From positions 1 through 64,000 of the forward strand of contig JBFWNY010000010.1 of assembly GCA_050250815.1 (NCBI GenBank): a DNA stretch of 64,000 nucleotides, read 5' to 3'. This document shows positions 46,701 to 57,012 of the stretch, in pieces. Position 1 is the stretch's first letter. Each line of letters starts with the position of its first letter. This stretch comes from JAEUMD01 sp050250815. Lineage in GTDB: Bacteria; Pseudomonadota; Alphaproteobacteria; Rhizobiales; Hyphomicrobiaceae. A program made the translations under genes and the position numbers. The notes beneath the pieces are model-generated. The model was not told the DNA's origin, ran no database searches, and saw only the letters and a program-made list of their open reading frames with translations.

Positions 46701-46810
46701 CCGAGCTTTTCGTAGGCGTAGACCCCCGCGAGCGCAGATATGAGCATGAGATATAAGACGAAGCTGCGGTGCCGCAGCGCCCAATCGGACAGGTTGAACG
46801 AAGTGGTCAT
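43742..46810 (-). CDS. RND efflux transporter, inner-membrane pump
   Basis: A 1022-residue protein of the HAE1/AcrB type. It begins with the first helix SFVLYLMLISALAGVYAYEKLGREEDPPFTIKTMVV, a family hallmark, and shows the repeated architecture of two sets of six helices with two large periplasmic loops. The proton relay region LGLLVDDAMIAVEMM carries the paired Asp residues in helix 4. It exports drugs, lipids or other hydrophobic compounds with the adaptor encoded just upstream; the substrate is unknown. The adaptor stop overlaps its ATG by four bases. No outer-membrane channel gene is adjacent. Confidence 0.95.
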   Translation of the reverse strand: MTTSFNLSDWALRHRSFVLYLMLISALAGVYAYEKLGREEDPPFTIKTMVVRTLWPGATTTDTLEQVTDRVEKKLEELPFLDFVRSYTKPGDSLVYVNLKDSTPASNVPDLWYQVRKKVSDVRNQLPQGIQGPFFNDEFGDTYSIIYAFTTDGFSPRELRDELEKVRTRILATPGVAKVDFIGLQDEKIFLEFSTRQMAALGIDAATLMDSLEAQNAIVPSGVLDAGGERFSVRVSGSFDSEESLKSINLRAGNRFYKLADIAEIRRGYTDPPQPMFRYNGNPAIGLAISMTAGGDVLALGEALTLTMKTIEGDLPIGIDVHLVADQPHVVEEAVGEFTKTLWEAIAIVLGVSFLALGLRPGIVVAIAIPLVLGVTFAAMMYFGISLQRISLGALIIALGLLVDDAMIAVEMMIARLEAGYDKISAATYTYTSTAFPMLTGTLVTIAGFVPVGFAKSGAGEYTFSLFAVVGIALTTSWVVAVLFTPLTGIYILPDKMKAHHHAPGGSWFARFLEWALHMKWFVLAATAGLFVLSLFGMGFVQQQFFPASDRAELLINVTLPQNASIDATDKTVERIESILKSDKDIDYWTFYVGQGAVRFYLPLDAQLANSFFAQAVVLTKGYTVRPEVQKRIEEAVSTGFENAMIRVSPLELGPPVGWPLKFRVSGENPAKVRSLALEFAGSIGADQRVLNINYDWNEMAKVIKVDIDQDRARAVGLTSRQVASNINSVLSGTTITQVRDATYLIDVVARAVQSERADLDTLRSLRLATPSGGSVPLAQVATLSYQLEPPLIWRRKRLPTITVQGDVPPGVQAITVVRDLGGRIAEFRKALPPGYDIAIGGTIEDSSKARGSIFAVFPLMLLLMMTILMVQLMSFQRLAMVLLTAPLALIGVSGALLLFNVPLGFVAILGVISLTGMVIRNSVILIDQIDKHRADGEHPWLAVISATEHRLRPILLTAAAAILGMLPIAGTVFWGPMAYAVIGGLLVATLLTLVFLPALYVAWFRIGPPDRPADVEPAPAV

Positions 46811-47925
46811 TTCTGCACCGCATCGAGTAGCCGCACTTTCTGCCCCGTCCGCAGGCGGTTGACGCCTGCTGTCACCACGATATCGCCCTTGGCGAGGCCA
46901 TCAGCGATGATCACGCGGCCAGCCTCGAAGCGCGATACGGAGACAGGCTTGAGCGACACCTCCGAGTTCTTGGCATCGAAGAGCCAGACGGCAGGCTTGC
47001 CGTCTTTGTCGAACAGGGCACTGCCGGGCAGAACGACGACCGGTGCGGTCTTCGCCTTGAGGCGTCCGACGACACTTGAACCAAAGCGCATGGCCGGCGG
47101 CGGATTGGTCAGGGTGACCTTGACTTGATAGGTGCGGGTGGTGGCGTCGGCGACGGGCGAAACCTCTCGCACGATGCCCTCCGAGGTGATCGACGGGTTC
47201 GACAACAGCGCCACGATGACCTGTGGCCGATCTTCGGGCTTGCGGTCACGGAATGCCGATTCGGCGATGTTGAACACCGCATCGACCCCGTCGGGCTTGG
47301 CCAGACGTACGACCATCTGGCCGGTATTGACGACCTGGCCCGGCTCCGCGCCCACCGCCGTGACGATGCCTTCGAAGTCGGCCCGCAACTCTGCGTACTT
47401 GAGCTGGTCCCGGGCGAGGTCTAATGCCGCCTTGGCCGATTCAAGCTGGGCCTCCGCCGAGCGGCGGTTCCTGAGCGCGGCGTCATAGTTGGTACGTGTG
47501 GTCACGCCCTTGGCCAGAAGCTGGCTCTGGCGATCCTCGTTGGCCTGGGCCTCGGTCAGCACCGCCTCGGCGGAGGTGACGTCGGCCTCGGCGGACCGCA
47601 ACTTGTTCTGGTAGTCCTGCTCATCGAGACGCGCCAGCAGATCGCCGGCTTTCACGGTGACGCCGACATCGACAGCGCGCGAGACCACCTTGCCGGAGAC
47701 ACGGAAGCCCAGGTCGCTTTCCTGGCGCGCTCTGATCTCGCCGACGGCTTGCCGGTCGTCATCGATCGGCCGCGGCTCCACGATCGCGGTTCGGACGGGC
47801 CGCATTTCCGGCTTGCTGACGACGGAACCGGGGCCCTTCGGCCATAGGAAATAGGCAAGGACCGTGGCGGCGGCAATCGCAGCAGCGCCTGCGAGGAAAT
47901 AGCGTGTCGAAACACCAGACAGCAT
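46807..47925 (-). CDS. RND efflux periplasmic adaptor (membrane fusion protein)
   Basis: A 372-residue protein. The N-terminus has a hydrophobic anchor (YFLAGAAAIAAATVLAYFLW). The lipoyl-like and hairpin regions are clear: VVSRAVDVGVTVKAGDLLARLDEQDYQ, then a coiled coil (SAEADVTSAEAVLTEAQANEDRQSQLLAKGVTTRTNYDAALRNRR) and RADFEGIVTAVGAEPGQVVNTGQ. The beta-barrel and membrane-proximal parts follow. It links the inner-membrane pump to an outer-membrane channel. It is the first gene of the pump operon; no TetR or MarR gene is next to it. Confidence 0.95.
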   Translation of the reverse strand: MLSGVSTRYFLAGAAAIAAATVLAYFLWPKGPGSVVSKPEMRPVRTAIVEPRPIDDDRQAVGEIRARQESDLGFRVSGKVVSRAVDVGVTVKAGDLLARLDEQDYQNKLRSAEADVTSAEAVLTEAQANEDRQSQLLAKGVTTRTNYDAALRNRRSAEAQLESAKAALDLARDQLKYAELRADFEGIVTAVGAEPGQVVNTGQMVVRLAKPDGVDAVFNIAESAFRDRKPEDRPQVIVALLSNPSITSEGIVREVSPVADATTRTYQVKVTLTNPPPAMRFGSSVVGRLKAKTAPVVVLPGSALFDKDGKPAVWLFDAKNSEVSLKPVSVSRFEAGRVIIADGLAKGDIVVTAGVNRLRTGQKVRLLDAVQK

Positions 47926-48219
47926 CGGCTTGTTCCGTTCTCAGTCGTTGGGCCCGCGTTTCTCATTCCACACCGCCAGCCAGGCGGTTGCAGAGCGACC
48001 GCCGGAGAATTCTGGCACTGCTAACGGGAGCTGAGGTGGAGTCCTGTCACACTGCGCCAATATATCCGCAGTATCCGGCCGGAACCAAGTTTGTAATGGC
48101 GATTTGCGCGACAAGCGCGCTCCTGTGCGAAGGACGCCAGAGATCGAACGGCGCTATGAGAAGCAATGCGACATTCGCCCGTACCACGACAGTGATGCGA
48201 AGCGGTGATCGCATGGAGA

Positions 48220-49578
48220 CTATTCACCGAATCTCTCGACACGAATCGTGCCGGGAGGAACCCCGCTGTCAGCGATCATCGCGCTAACCGATTCAGCAAA
48301 GGCGTTCGATCCGCACACGAATGTCAACGCCGGACGGGAGGGCAGCCGCGCGAGCGCGGCACCGATGATCTCGCTGTCGATCCTCCGCGAGAAATCGGTG
48401 TCACGTTGCGCCTTGCCTCTTGAGAAGGCGAACACTGTCGAGAAGTGGGGCTCCCACTGCTCGCGCCTCACGAGCTCGTCGGCGAAGATCAAATCGTCCA
48501 TCGTGCGAGCGCCATAGAGGAGTACCGCAGGCGTGTCGGGCGCGACATGGGCTCGGTGGCGGATGATCGACATGATGGGGACGATCCCCGAACCACCGGC
48601 AACGAGAAGCAGCGGACCCTTGTCTGTATCGCGCCACACAAAGTGACCGCCAAATGGGCCACGCAGCTCGATGGTGTCTCCGGGCCTGGCGACCTCATGG
48701 AACCACGAAGAGACTTCGCCGTGCTTCAGGCGATCGACCGTTATATCGTAGGTTCCGACCGCGTCCGGCGTCGATCCTATCGAGTAGAAGCGGTTCGCCC
48801 TGTAGCCGTCGGCAGCCGTAAGCTGGACTTCAATGTGTTGGCCGGCGAGAAACGAAATCCATGCGCTCGGTCTCAATCGGTACGTCTTGGTGCTGGCGGT
48901 CTCGCCGATCACCGACTCGATCGTCGCCTGACGCCAGACATTGGCGGACCGGTCTGCGCCAAGGCTCGGACTGTCGTCCCCCGAAAACCGCTGCTCGCGC
49001 CAGGGATCGCCATACATGTGGTAGCCGCGAAGCTCCCAAAAGCCAGCGGTATCCTGGTTCGTGAACTGGATTCCGTTGATCCATTTCGCCGACTTCCAGA
49101 AGTAGAGATGGGGCACGATCATGCGCGCGGGGCCACCGTGGTCAGCAGACAGCGCTTGGCCGGCGAAGTGGGTCGCAACCATCGCCTTGCCGCCGCTCAG
49201 ATCCACGACGGGAACATTCGTAGAGTAGCCATCGAAGGAGTGAAGCAAGGTGTAGGGCGTTGGAGGCTCGACGCCGGCCGCAGCCATGATGTCGTCGAAC
49301 AGCACCCCGCTCCACTTCGTATCGAGCTTCGACCACGTCGTTACGCAGTGGATGTCTCGCTTATATTTGGTTCGCGGAAGTTCGTTGAATTCCTTCCACG
49401 TCCAGGATTTGACCGGCCTTGGCCCGATCTTCACGGTGAAACGCCAGTCCTCGATCTTGACCTTAGGGGTGGGGCCCGCGCTCAACACCGGAAAGTCCGA
49501 TGTGAGTGATTGACCAGGCGGAACACGTCCACCAGCCTCGCCCTCCGGGCGAGTGCCTTCAAATCCCCGTGTCGTCAC
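48220..49578 (-). CDS. Fusion: sulfite-oxidase-type molybdopterin domain + FAD/NAD(P) ferredoxin-reductase-type domain
   Basis: A 452-residue protein starting at GTG 49578. Residues 30-200 match the oxidoreductase molybdopterin-binding (sulfite oxidase/YedY) fold, with the Mo-ligand Cys78 in DIHCVTTWSKLD and later GGPARMIVPHLYFWKSAKWI and GYHMYGDPW. Residues 215-452 match ferredoxin:NADP reductase-type domains, with the flavin motif RFYSIGS at 263, the NAD(P) motif VAGGSGIVP at 326 and VCGSNAF at 421. There is no heme or [2Fe-2S] domain. No signal peptide, so it is cytoplasmic. The domain pair suggests a NAD(P)H-coupled molybdenum enzyme. The substrate is not known. Confidence 0.88.
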   Translation of the reverse strand: MTTRGFEGTRPEGEAGGRVPPGQSLTSDFPVLSAGPTPKVKIEDWRFTVKIGPRPVKSWTWKEFNELPRTKYKRDIHCVTTWSKLDTKWSGVLFDDIMAAAGVEPPTPYTLLHSFDGYSTNVPVVDLSGGKAMVATHFAGQALSADHGGPARMIVPHLYFWKSAKWINGIQFTNQDTAGFWELRGYHMYGDPWREQRFSGDDSPSLGADRSANVWRQATIESVIGETASTKTYRLRPSAWISFLAGQHIEVQLTAADGYRANRFYSIGSTPDAVGTYDITVDRLKHGEVSSWFHEVARPGDTIELRGPFGGHFVWRDTDKGPLLLVAGGSGIVPIMSIIRHRAHVAPDTPAVLLYGARTMDDLIFADELVRREQWEPHFSTVFAFSRGKAQRDTDFSRRIDSEIIGAALARLPSRPALTFVCGSNAFAESVSAMIADSGVPPGTIRVERFGE

Positions 49579-49674
49579 AGATTACGTCTCCGCAATGAGA
49601 AGCCTGGAAGCGGCAACATACTGCCATGCAATCGACCCGGCGGTGTATGGTAAGGAGCGTGGACACCGCCGGGA

Positions 49675-50070
49675 GTGGCCGAGTTGGATGAAACCGAAGG
49701 AACGCTAGCACGTCTCAGCGAGCGGCTCGGCCGCTTCGCTGAGGGCACGACTTACGGCAGGTTCAACGGGCGTCGATACCGGGTCCATGTTTCACGTCCC
49801 ATCGAACAAGTCGTTAAGCTCTACGCGGAAGAGCTGGGCGGGAACGACATCATCAGCTTCAACCTCTATGCGCTACGGGACTCTGGAGACGCGCTGAAGC
49901 CTTGCGAGATGTCCTCCTCGAAGGTCTTCCAGTTTGTGCTCGGCTTCGAATCCGACCCGGTTGAGCCCATGGGACCGCCTGTCACTCCGGCGCGGACCTA
50001 CTCGAGAACGACTTCCTCGTGTTCCAACGCCGATATGAAGCGGTCGGCGTCCAGGCGGAAGTCGTTGTAG
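49675..50070 (+). CDS. Small hypothetical protein
   Basis: A possible 131-residue protein from GTG 49675, with GGGA directly before the start. Residues 25-90 look protein-like: YGRFNGRRYRVHVSRPIEQVVKLYAEELGGNDIISFNLYAL and KPCEMSSSKVFQFVLGFE. After residue 95 the sequence is Ser/Arg/Thr-rich and overlaps the 3' end of the convergent redoxin gene by 73 bases, which may mean that part is read-through of a shadow frame or the gene is degraded at its end. I do not recognise the family. Confidence 0.4.
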   Translation: MAELDETEGTLARLSERLGRFAEGTTYGRFNGRRYRVHVSRPIEQVVKLYAEELGGNDIISFNLYALRDSGDALKPCEMSSSKVFQFVLGFESDPVEPMGPPVTPARTYSRTTSSCSNADMKRSASRRKSL

Positions 50071-50489
50071 ACGACCACACCGCTGGGATCGATGATGATG
50101 AACCAGGGTGTCCCTGCCGTACGATAGTCCCCCATCACGGTAGGATAGGGTTCCCCGGAGGGCGCCGGGTCGTGTCCGAAGGGAAGCTCCAGTCCGTATC
50201 GCTTCTGCTCTTCGCCGAGCCTCTCGAACGTGTTCGACTCCGCACCCTCGAACACCGTCTGCACGACGGCAAAGCCGAATCCGTGATGAGCGAGCTTCTC
50301 GACGAGCTTCTTGAGCGTTGGAAAGCCGCGCGAATGGCAGCCCGGACACCAATGCTGAAAGCAGTAGATTACCTTGTACCCCTTGCCCAGGTCGGCAAGC
50401 TTCAGTGGCGTCCGCGGCTTGCCGTTGGCATCAATCCAATGAGGCACGCGAAGCTCCGGAGCCGGCTTGCCGACAATACCCATCTGCAT
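49998..50489 (-). CDS. Thioredoxin-fold redoxin
   Basis: A 163-residue protein of the AhpC/TSA-TlpA type. The redox motif HWCPGCHSRGFPTLKKL has Cys50 and Cys53 (counting from the first of three close ATG codons). The fold continues with FGFAVVQTVFEGAESNTF and PWFIIIDPSGVVVYNDFR. ATG 50489 is preferred because AAGGAG is eight bases upstream; ATG 50495 would have only two. It is probably a cytoplasmic thiol peroxidase or reductase. It lies directly downstream of msrA on the same strand with a 22-base gap, suggesting a common oxidative-stress role. Confidence 0.8.
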   Translation of the reverse strand: MQMGIVGKPAPELRVPHWIDANGKPRTPLKLADLGKGYKVIYCFQHWCPGCHSRGFPTLKKLVEKLAHHGFGFAVVQTVFEGAESNTFERLGEEQKRYGLELPFGHDPAPSGEPYPTVMGDYRTAGTPWFIIIDPSGVVVYNDFRLDADRFISALEHEEVVLE

Positions 50490-50511
50490 TGACATTGCTC
50501 CTTACGCGAAT

Positions 50512-51039
50512 TCACATGGCATGCGATTTCCCGTCGGTCCGGCGCGGCAGCTTCCAGTCCGAGCGTGGAAAATGGCAGGTGTAGCCATTGGGATATCTCT
50601 CCAGATAGTCCTGATGCTCCGGCTCGGCCTCCCAGAAGTCCCCGACAGGATCGAGATCCGTCACGACACGACCAGGCCACAGGCCGGAGGCATTGACGTC
50701 ATCGATCGTCTCGGCGGCGGTGCGCTCCTGCTCGGGACTGGTGAAATAGATTGCCGATCGATAGCTTGTGCCGCGATCATTCCCCTGCCTGTTCATCGTC
50801 GTCGGGTCGTGGATCTGGAAGAAGAACTCCAACAGATCTCGATAGCTGATCACATCGGGGTCGAAGACGATCTCGATCCCTTCAGCATGCGTGCCGTGAT
50901 TCCGATAGGTTGCATTCGGCACGTCGCCGCCTGTGTAGCCCACGCGCGTGCTCAGAACTCCCGGTAGCTTGCGTATCAGGTCTTGCATGCCCCAGAAGCA
51001 TCCACCTGCGAGAACGGCACGCTCTCTCTTCTCCGACAC
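50512..51039 (-). CDS. msrA: Peptide-methionine (S)-S-oxide reductase MsrA
   Basis: A 175-residue enzyme that reduces methionine sulfoxide in proteins. The active site is GGCFWG with nucleophile Cys14; further motifs are GYTGGDVPNATYRNHGTHAEGIEI and QIHDPTTMNRQGNDRGTSYRS. A second Cys near the C-terminus (YTCHF) could resolve the disulfide. The start is GTG 51039 with AGGAGG five to six bases before it. Probably one transcript with the redoxin gene. Confidence 0.96.
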   Translation of the reverse strand: MSEKRERAVLAGGCFWGMQDLIRKLPGVLSTRVGYTGGDVPNATYRNHGTHAEGIEIVFDPDVISYRDLLEFFFQIHDPTTMNRQGNDRGTSYRSAIYFTSPEQERTAAETIDDVNASGLWPGRVVTDLDPVGDFWEAEPEHQDYLERYPNGYTCHFPRSDWKLPRRTDGKSHAM

Positions 51040-51391
51040 CTCATCCTCCTGACGCTTTGATGCCCTTTTGTCTCGGACAGTTCGGGCTCTGAGGGACGAA
51101 CGTTACTGCAAGGTACAAGGCCACCTCGTCCCCGGACCGCTCGCGCGGGTAACAACCCTGTGTCTGCCGGACGCAAGATATGGGTTCGGATCGCCGTCCC
51201 GCCAATTAGACATCCGGCACCGCACCCGCGAACAGGCGCGCCAATACTTTGATATTTATGGCTATTGTTGGCAATGCGGGCATGGCGCGGCCATCGCCGA
51301 GGATTGGCCAATCCGCGTCGGAGGAACGCGCGCAATCACCTCAGAGGGAGCCATGCCACCGAGACGCGGAACGCGTCCGGCAAGCCAGAAA
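51040..51391. other. 352 bases between msrA and gyrB
   Basis: Holds the msrA promoter area and the end of the gyrB transcript. Just below the gyrB stop is a short GACGCG-TTC-CGCGTC hairpin (minus strand) without T-run. No gene is supported; the frames open here are shadows continuing into gyrB. Confidence 0.5.
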
Positions 51392-53851
<2,460 letters not shown>

Positions 53852-54161
53852 GTAATTCGTCCTTCGAGGATCTCGTGCGTGTGCGTTCGTCTTTACGCTG
53901 CCGGTGATAATTACTCTGGCGATGACACGCGCCGGGCCGGGACGACCACACGCAGGACCGCGCTTCGAGGCACGGCTTCATGCGGCTTTGCGATCACCCC
54001 TTCAATGCACCTTCGAGGCGTCGTCCACGGCGACGAAAAGGCGCGCGAAACTTATAGCATGGCAGGGCTGCTCACGCACGCGAATTAACCGGTCCAATGC
54101 GCCAAGGCGCGCTGAAATTAAACAAACATTTCAGTTGGTTACGGAAGGCGCGACGAGATGG
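53852..54161. other. 310 bases between recF and gyrB with two inverted repeats
   Basis: Control region of gyrB. It contains GCGCC-AA-GGCGC at 54099-54110 and CTGAAAT-N9-ATTTCAG at 54112-54134, side by side. No T-run follows in the recF direction, so they may be operators rather than terminators. No gene is supported. Confidence 0.5.
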
Positions 54162-55406
54162 TCAGCCGGCATGGATGCGGGCGCCCGAAACTTCCAGAAA
54201 CCGCGCCTTCCCAGCAAGTGCGTCGAAGGCCACGCGGTCGGTTCCCGTCATCCACGCCTGTGCCCCCAAACGCAGGATTTCAGCGAACAGCGCGGCGCGC
54301 CGGTCGGCGTCCAGATGGGCCGTCACTTCGTCAAGCAACAGGATCGGTGCGATACCCGCCTGTCGCTCCGCCACCAGCTCGGCGTGCGCGAGCACCAGCC
54401 CGATCAGCAGCGCCTTTTGCTCGCCCGTCGACGACAGGCGCGCCGGCATCGCCTTGGGTCCATGGGCGACAATGAGATCGGAGCGATGCGGGCCTGTGAG
54501 TGTGCGGCCCGCTGCCCGGTCGCGCTCGCGGGTGCGGCCGAGTTCGTCGAGATAGGTGTCTTCCACCTCGACGGCCGGATGCGTGGCCAGCTGCGTCTCA
54601 AGCCAGCCTTCGATCGAGAGCTGCGCCCACGGAAACGGCGAATCCGGATCGCGCTCGCGGCGGCGCGCGACGACACCTGCAAGGCTCGCCACCGCCTGGG
54701 CACGCTGCGCGGCGATCGCCACGCCGTTCTCCGCGAGCTGCGTTTCGAAGCCGCTGAGCTGCGCGTGATCCCGAACGCCATCCGCGAGCAGCCGGTTGCG
54801 CGACTGCATGGCGCGCTCGAAGCGGTTGACGCGCGTGCGATAGGCCGGATCGAAGCACAGGATGAGCCGATCGAGGAAACGGCGGCGATCACCGGCCGCG
54901 CCGGTGAACAGCCCGTCCATCGCGGGCGTCACCCACACCATCTCGACATAATCGGCGAGGATACCCGAGCCCGCGTGCTGCTGGCCGTCGATACGCACGA
55001 TGCGCCCCGTGCGCTCGCTCGGCTCGGCCGAAGGCGCCAGTCCGGTGCCGATATCGATGGTGCCATGCGCCGTATGGACACGGCCGGCGACCGACCAGCG
55101 GGCGCCACTGGCGGAGGCCTGAGCACCTGTAGCCTGCAGATCGGCGAATGGCACGCGGCGCAGCCCCTGGCCCGGCCCCAACAGGGAGATCGCCTCGAGG
55201 AAGTTAGTCTTGCCGGCGCCGTTGGCGCCGGCGAGCACGACCGGCTCAGGCCCCGCTTCGACGATCGCGCTCGCATAGTTGCGGAAGCTGGTGAGTTGTA
55301 TGCGCTCGATCCACAGGCGGTGGGCGGATGACGCCGGGCGCGCCTCGCCGCCGTCCGCACTGGTGGGCGCGGGCTGACGCAACGGCATCTGGTCGAGGTG
55401 ATTCAT
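54162..55406 (-). CDS. recF: DNA replication and repair protein RecF
   Basis: A 414-residue SMC-like ATPase. Walker A is LAGANGAGKTNFLEAISLL, the signature region is PARLSSTGEQKALLIGLVLAHAELV and Walker B is ILLLDEVTAHLDADRR. It loads RecA at single-strand gaps with RecO and RecR. ATG 55406 is used; GTG 55409 is adjacent. The first 30 residues are a non-conserved leader. It is in the usual dnaA-dnaN-recF-gyrB set, but separated from dnaN by three other genes. Confidence 0.97.
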   Translation of the reverse strand: MNHLDQMPLRQPAPTSADGGEARPASSAHRLWIERIQLTSFRNYASAIVEAGPEPVVLAGANGAGKTNFLEAISLLGPGQGLRRVPFADLQATGAQASASGARWSVAGRVHTAHGTIDIGTGLAPSAEPSERTGRIVRIDGQQHAGSGILADYVEMVWVTPAMDGLFTGAAGDRRRFLDRLILCFDPAYRTRVNRFERAMQSRNRLLADGVRDHAQLSGFETQLAENGVAIAAQRAQAVASLAGVVARRRERDPDSPFPWAQLSIEGWLETQLATHPAVEVEDTYLDELGRTRERDRAAGRTLTGPHRSDLIVAHGPKAMPARLSSTGEQKALLIGLVLAHAELVAERQAGIAPILLLDEVTAHLDADRRAALFAEILRLGAQAWMTGTDRVAFDALAGKARFLEVSGARIHAG

Positions 55407-55716
55407 CACCTGCGACTATGGCCTGTCGGAACGGCCGCGGCCACTGTCTCGTCGCAGGCTACAGTCAACCGGAAGCCACCCGGACGCACGCCGCCATCGC
55501 GCCAGCCATGCCCGACCGTCGGCCCCAGCCTCATTTCTGCTTCGTGACAAGCAGTTGCGCGGCCTCGACGAGCGCGAAGGCCTCGATGCCTGGATCGAAC
55601 GCAGAGAACCCCGTTACCGTGGGATCTGGCGGGCCCGCATCTGCGCGAGGCACGTGCTAGCATCGCCCGGCCGTTGGTATCGTCGGATCGTCAAATGTTT
55701 CGAGCGGGCGGAAGCC
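55407..55716. other. 310 bases between recF and the kinase-like gene
   Basis: Divergent promoter area for recF (minus) and the P-loop protein gene (plus). I see no repeat or gene in it. Confidence 0.4.
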
Positions 55717-56295
55717 GTGATTGTTCACCTCAATGGCTGGCCCGGAGCCGGCAAGAAGACGATCGGCGAAGTGCTTGCACGCAAGCTTGGCGCACGCTTC
55801 ATCCACAATCACATGCTGCACGATGTTGCGATCGCCTGCACAGGCTTCGACAGCTCCGATCGATGGCCGCTTTACGATGCTGTCAGGGCCGCGGCCTACG
55901 CCGCACTGGTGAAGCGGCCGCAGTCGGAGACCATCGTAATGACCAACGGCCTGTGCAAGAACGCCCCGCGCGAACAGACCGCTTGGCGCCACGTCGTCGA
56001 CCTGGCAGTAGCGCGGGTGGTGCCGCTGATCCCAGTCGTCCTCGAAGTTTCGGCCGAAGAAATCAGCCGGCGTGTCGAAAGCGCCGAACGCAAAGGGAAG
56101 AAGCTTTCCGAAGCCCCGATTCTTAAGCGCATCATGGCGGAAGACATACTGCAGATGCCCGATGTGCCGGAACTGCTCGTCATCGACGCCACGCCGATGA
56201 GCCCCGCCGATGCGGCAAGTGCGATCGAACGTCATTTGATTGCGATCGGCCCCAGCATGCGGCCGGCGACACAAGGGCACCTCCGGTTCAAATAG
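55717..56295 (+). CDS. P-loop nucleotide kinase-like protein
   Basis: A 192-residue protein from GTG 55717 with GGAAG upstream. The Walker A motif is GWPGAGKKT close to the N-terminus, followed by KLGARFIHNHMLHDVA, which resembles small kinases of the adenylate or shikimate kinase fold. A lid-like segment near 115-140 has EEISRRVESAERKGKKLSE. The phosphate acceptor is not known. It is the only plus-strand gene inside the replication cluster, so it is probably a later insertion in the ancestral order. Confidence 0.75.
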   Translation: MIVHLNGWPGAGKKTIGEVLARKLGARFIHNHMLHDVAIACTGFDSSDRWPLYDAVRAAAYAALVKRPQSETIVMTNGLCKNAPREQTAWRHVVDLAVARVVPLIPVVLEVSAEEISRRVESAERKGKKLSEAPILKRIMAEDILQMPDVPELLVIDATPMSPADAASAIERHLIAIGPSMRPATQGHLRFK

Positions 56296-56381
56296 CCGGC
56301 CGCCGCATCTGCCTCTCTTCTTTGGGAAGGGCATTTGGGTGAGGACAACTGCACGCGATGACGCGGGGCAGAAGCAGCACT

Positions 56382-56645
56382 TCAAAGCATGAGCGGGACG
56401 AGCGCGAGCGCCCAGAGCGCGAACGGCACGAGGCGTAGAACAGCAGGGCTTTCGCCCTGCCCCACGCTGCGGGACAAGAAGACGAGCGTCATCCCGGCAA
56501 GCCCGCCCAGGATCAAGAGCCCGGACCAGAACCCGCATAGGCCATCGCCGCACCCGCGGTTGAAATGATCGAGCAGCCTCATCGCCGGCAGCGGCAGCAG
56601 CGCCAGGCCAATTGCGATCATCGCATTGAAGGGACGTGATGACAT
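56382..56645 (-). CDS. Small membrane protein of unknown function
   Basis: An 87-residue protein from ATG 56645 with three hydrophobic stretches (FNAMIAIGLALLPLPAMRLL, FWSGLLILGGLAGMTLVFLS and VPFALWALALVPLML). A Cys pair lies in the loop GCGDGLCGF. No family is recognised. It sits between the kinase-like gene (convergent) and another tiny membrane-protein gene. Confidence 0.55.
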   Translation of the reverse strand: MSSRPFNAMIAIGLALLPLPAMRLLDHFNRGCGDGLCGFWSGLLILGGLAGMTLVFLSRSVGQGESPAVLRLVPFALWALALVPLML

Positions 56646-56695
56646 GGAGCGCCTGTCTAACGCACCTCGGTATGGCCGTCTGGGCAACGGACTAA

Positions 56696-56917
56696 TCAGC
56701 GATCCCCGAAGATTTCCTTCTCGTGGCGCTTGCGTTTTTCCTCACTGAGACGTCTCTCGCGCTCGGAGTGCTCGAGGGTCTCTTGGATACGGCGCTCATG
56801 CTCTTCGCCGATCCTCTGGCTCCGCGACTGAGTGCGCGTGTCTCTCAGGCCGAATACGGGACCGAAAATGAAAAGCAATGCCGCAATGACGAGCACGTAG
56901 GCCAGTATGCTCCGCAC
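56696..56917 (-). CDS. Small single-pass membrane protein with charged tail
   Basis: A 73-residue protein from GTG 56917. Residues 2-24 (RSILAYVLVIAALLFIFGPVFGL) form one membrane helix; the rest is a highly charged helix rich in Glu, Arg and Lys (EEHERRIQETLEHSERERRLSEEKRKRHEKE), probably a coiled coil. No known family. It lies 95 bases downstream of dnaN on the same strand. Confidence 0.55.
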   Translation of the reverse strand: MRSILAYVLVIAALLFIFGPVFGLRDTRTQSRSQRIGEEHERRIQETLEHSERERRLSEEKRKRHEKEIFGDR

Positions 56918-57012
56918 CTATCCGACTGCTCCCTGATCCGATTGCGTATCGTGTGGCTTGCGTCGTCCCGCTCGGCCTTGTGGCTCCTGCCCCAAAGAGG
57001 CCACCGCCCGCC

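Noticed and set aside
49668..49775. GGAGTGGCCGAGTTGGATGAAACC resembles the 5' half of a serine tRNA, and GGTTCAA lies about 90 bases later.
   Set aside because: No matching acceptor-stem 3' strand, no anticodon arm of the right shape and a wrong total length; a protein-like frame covers the stretch.
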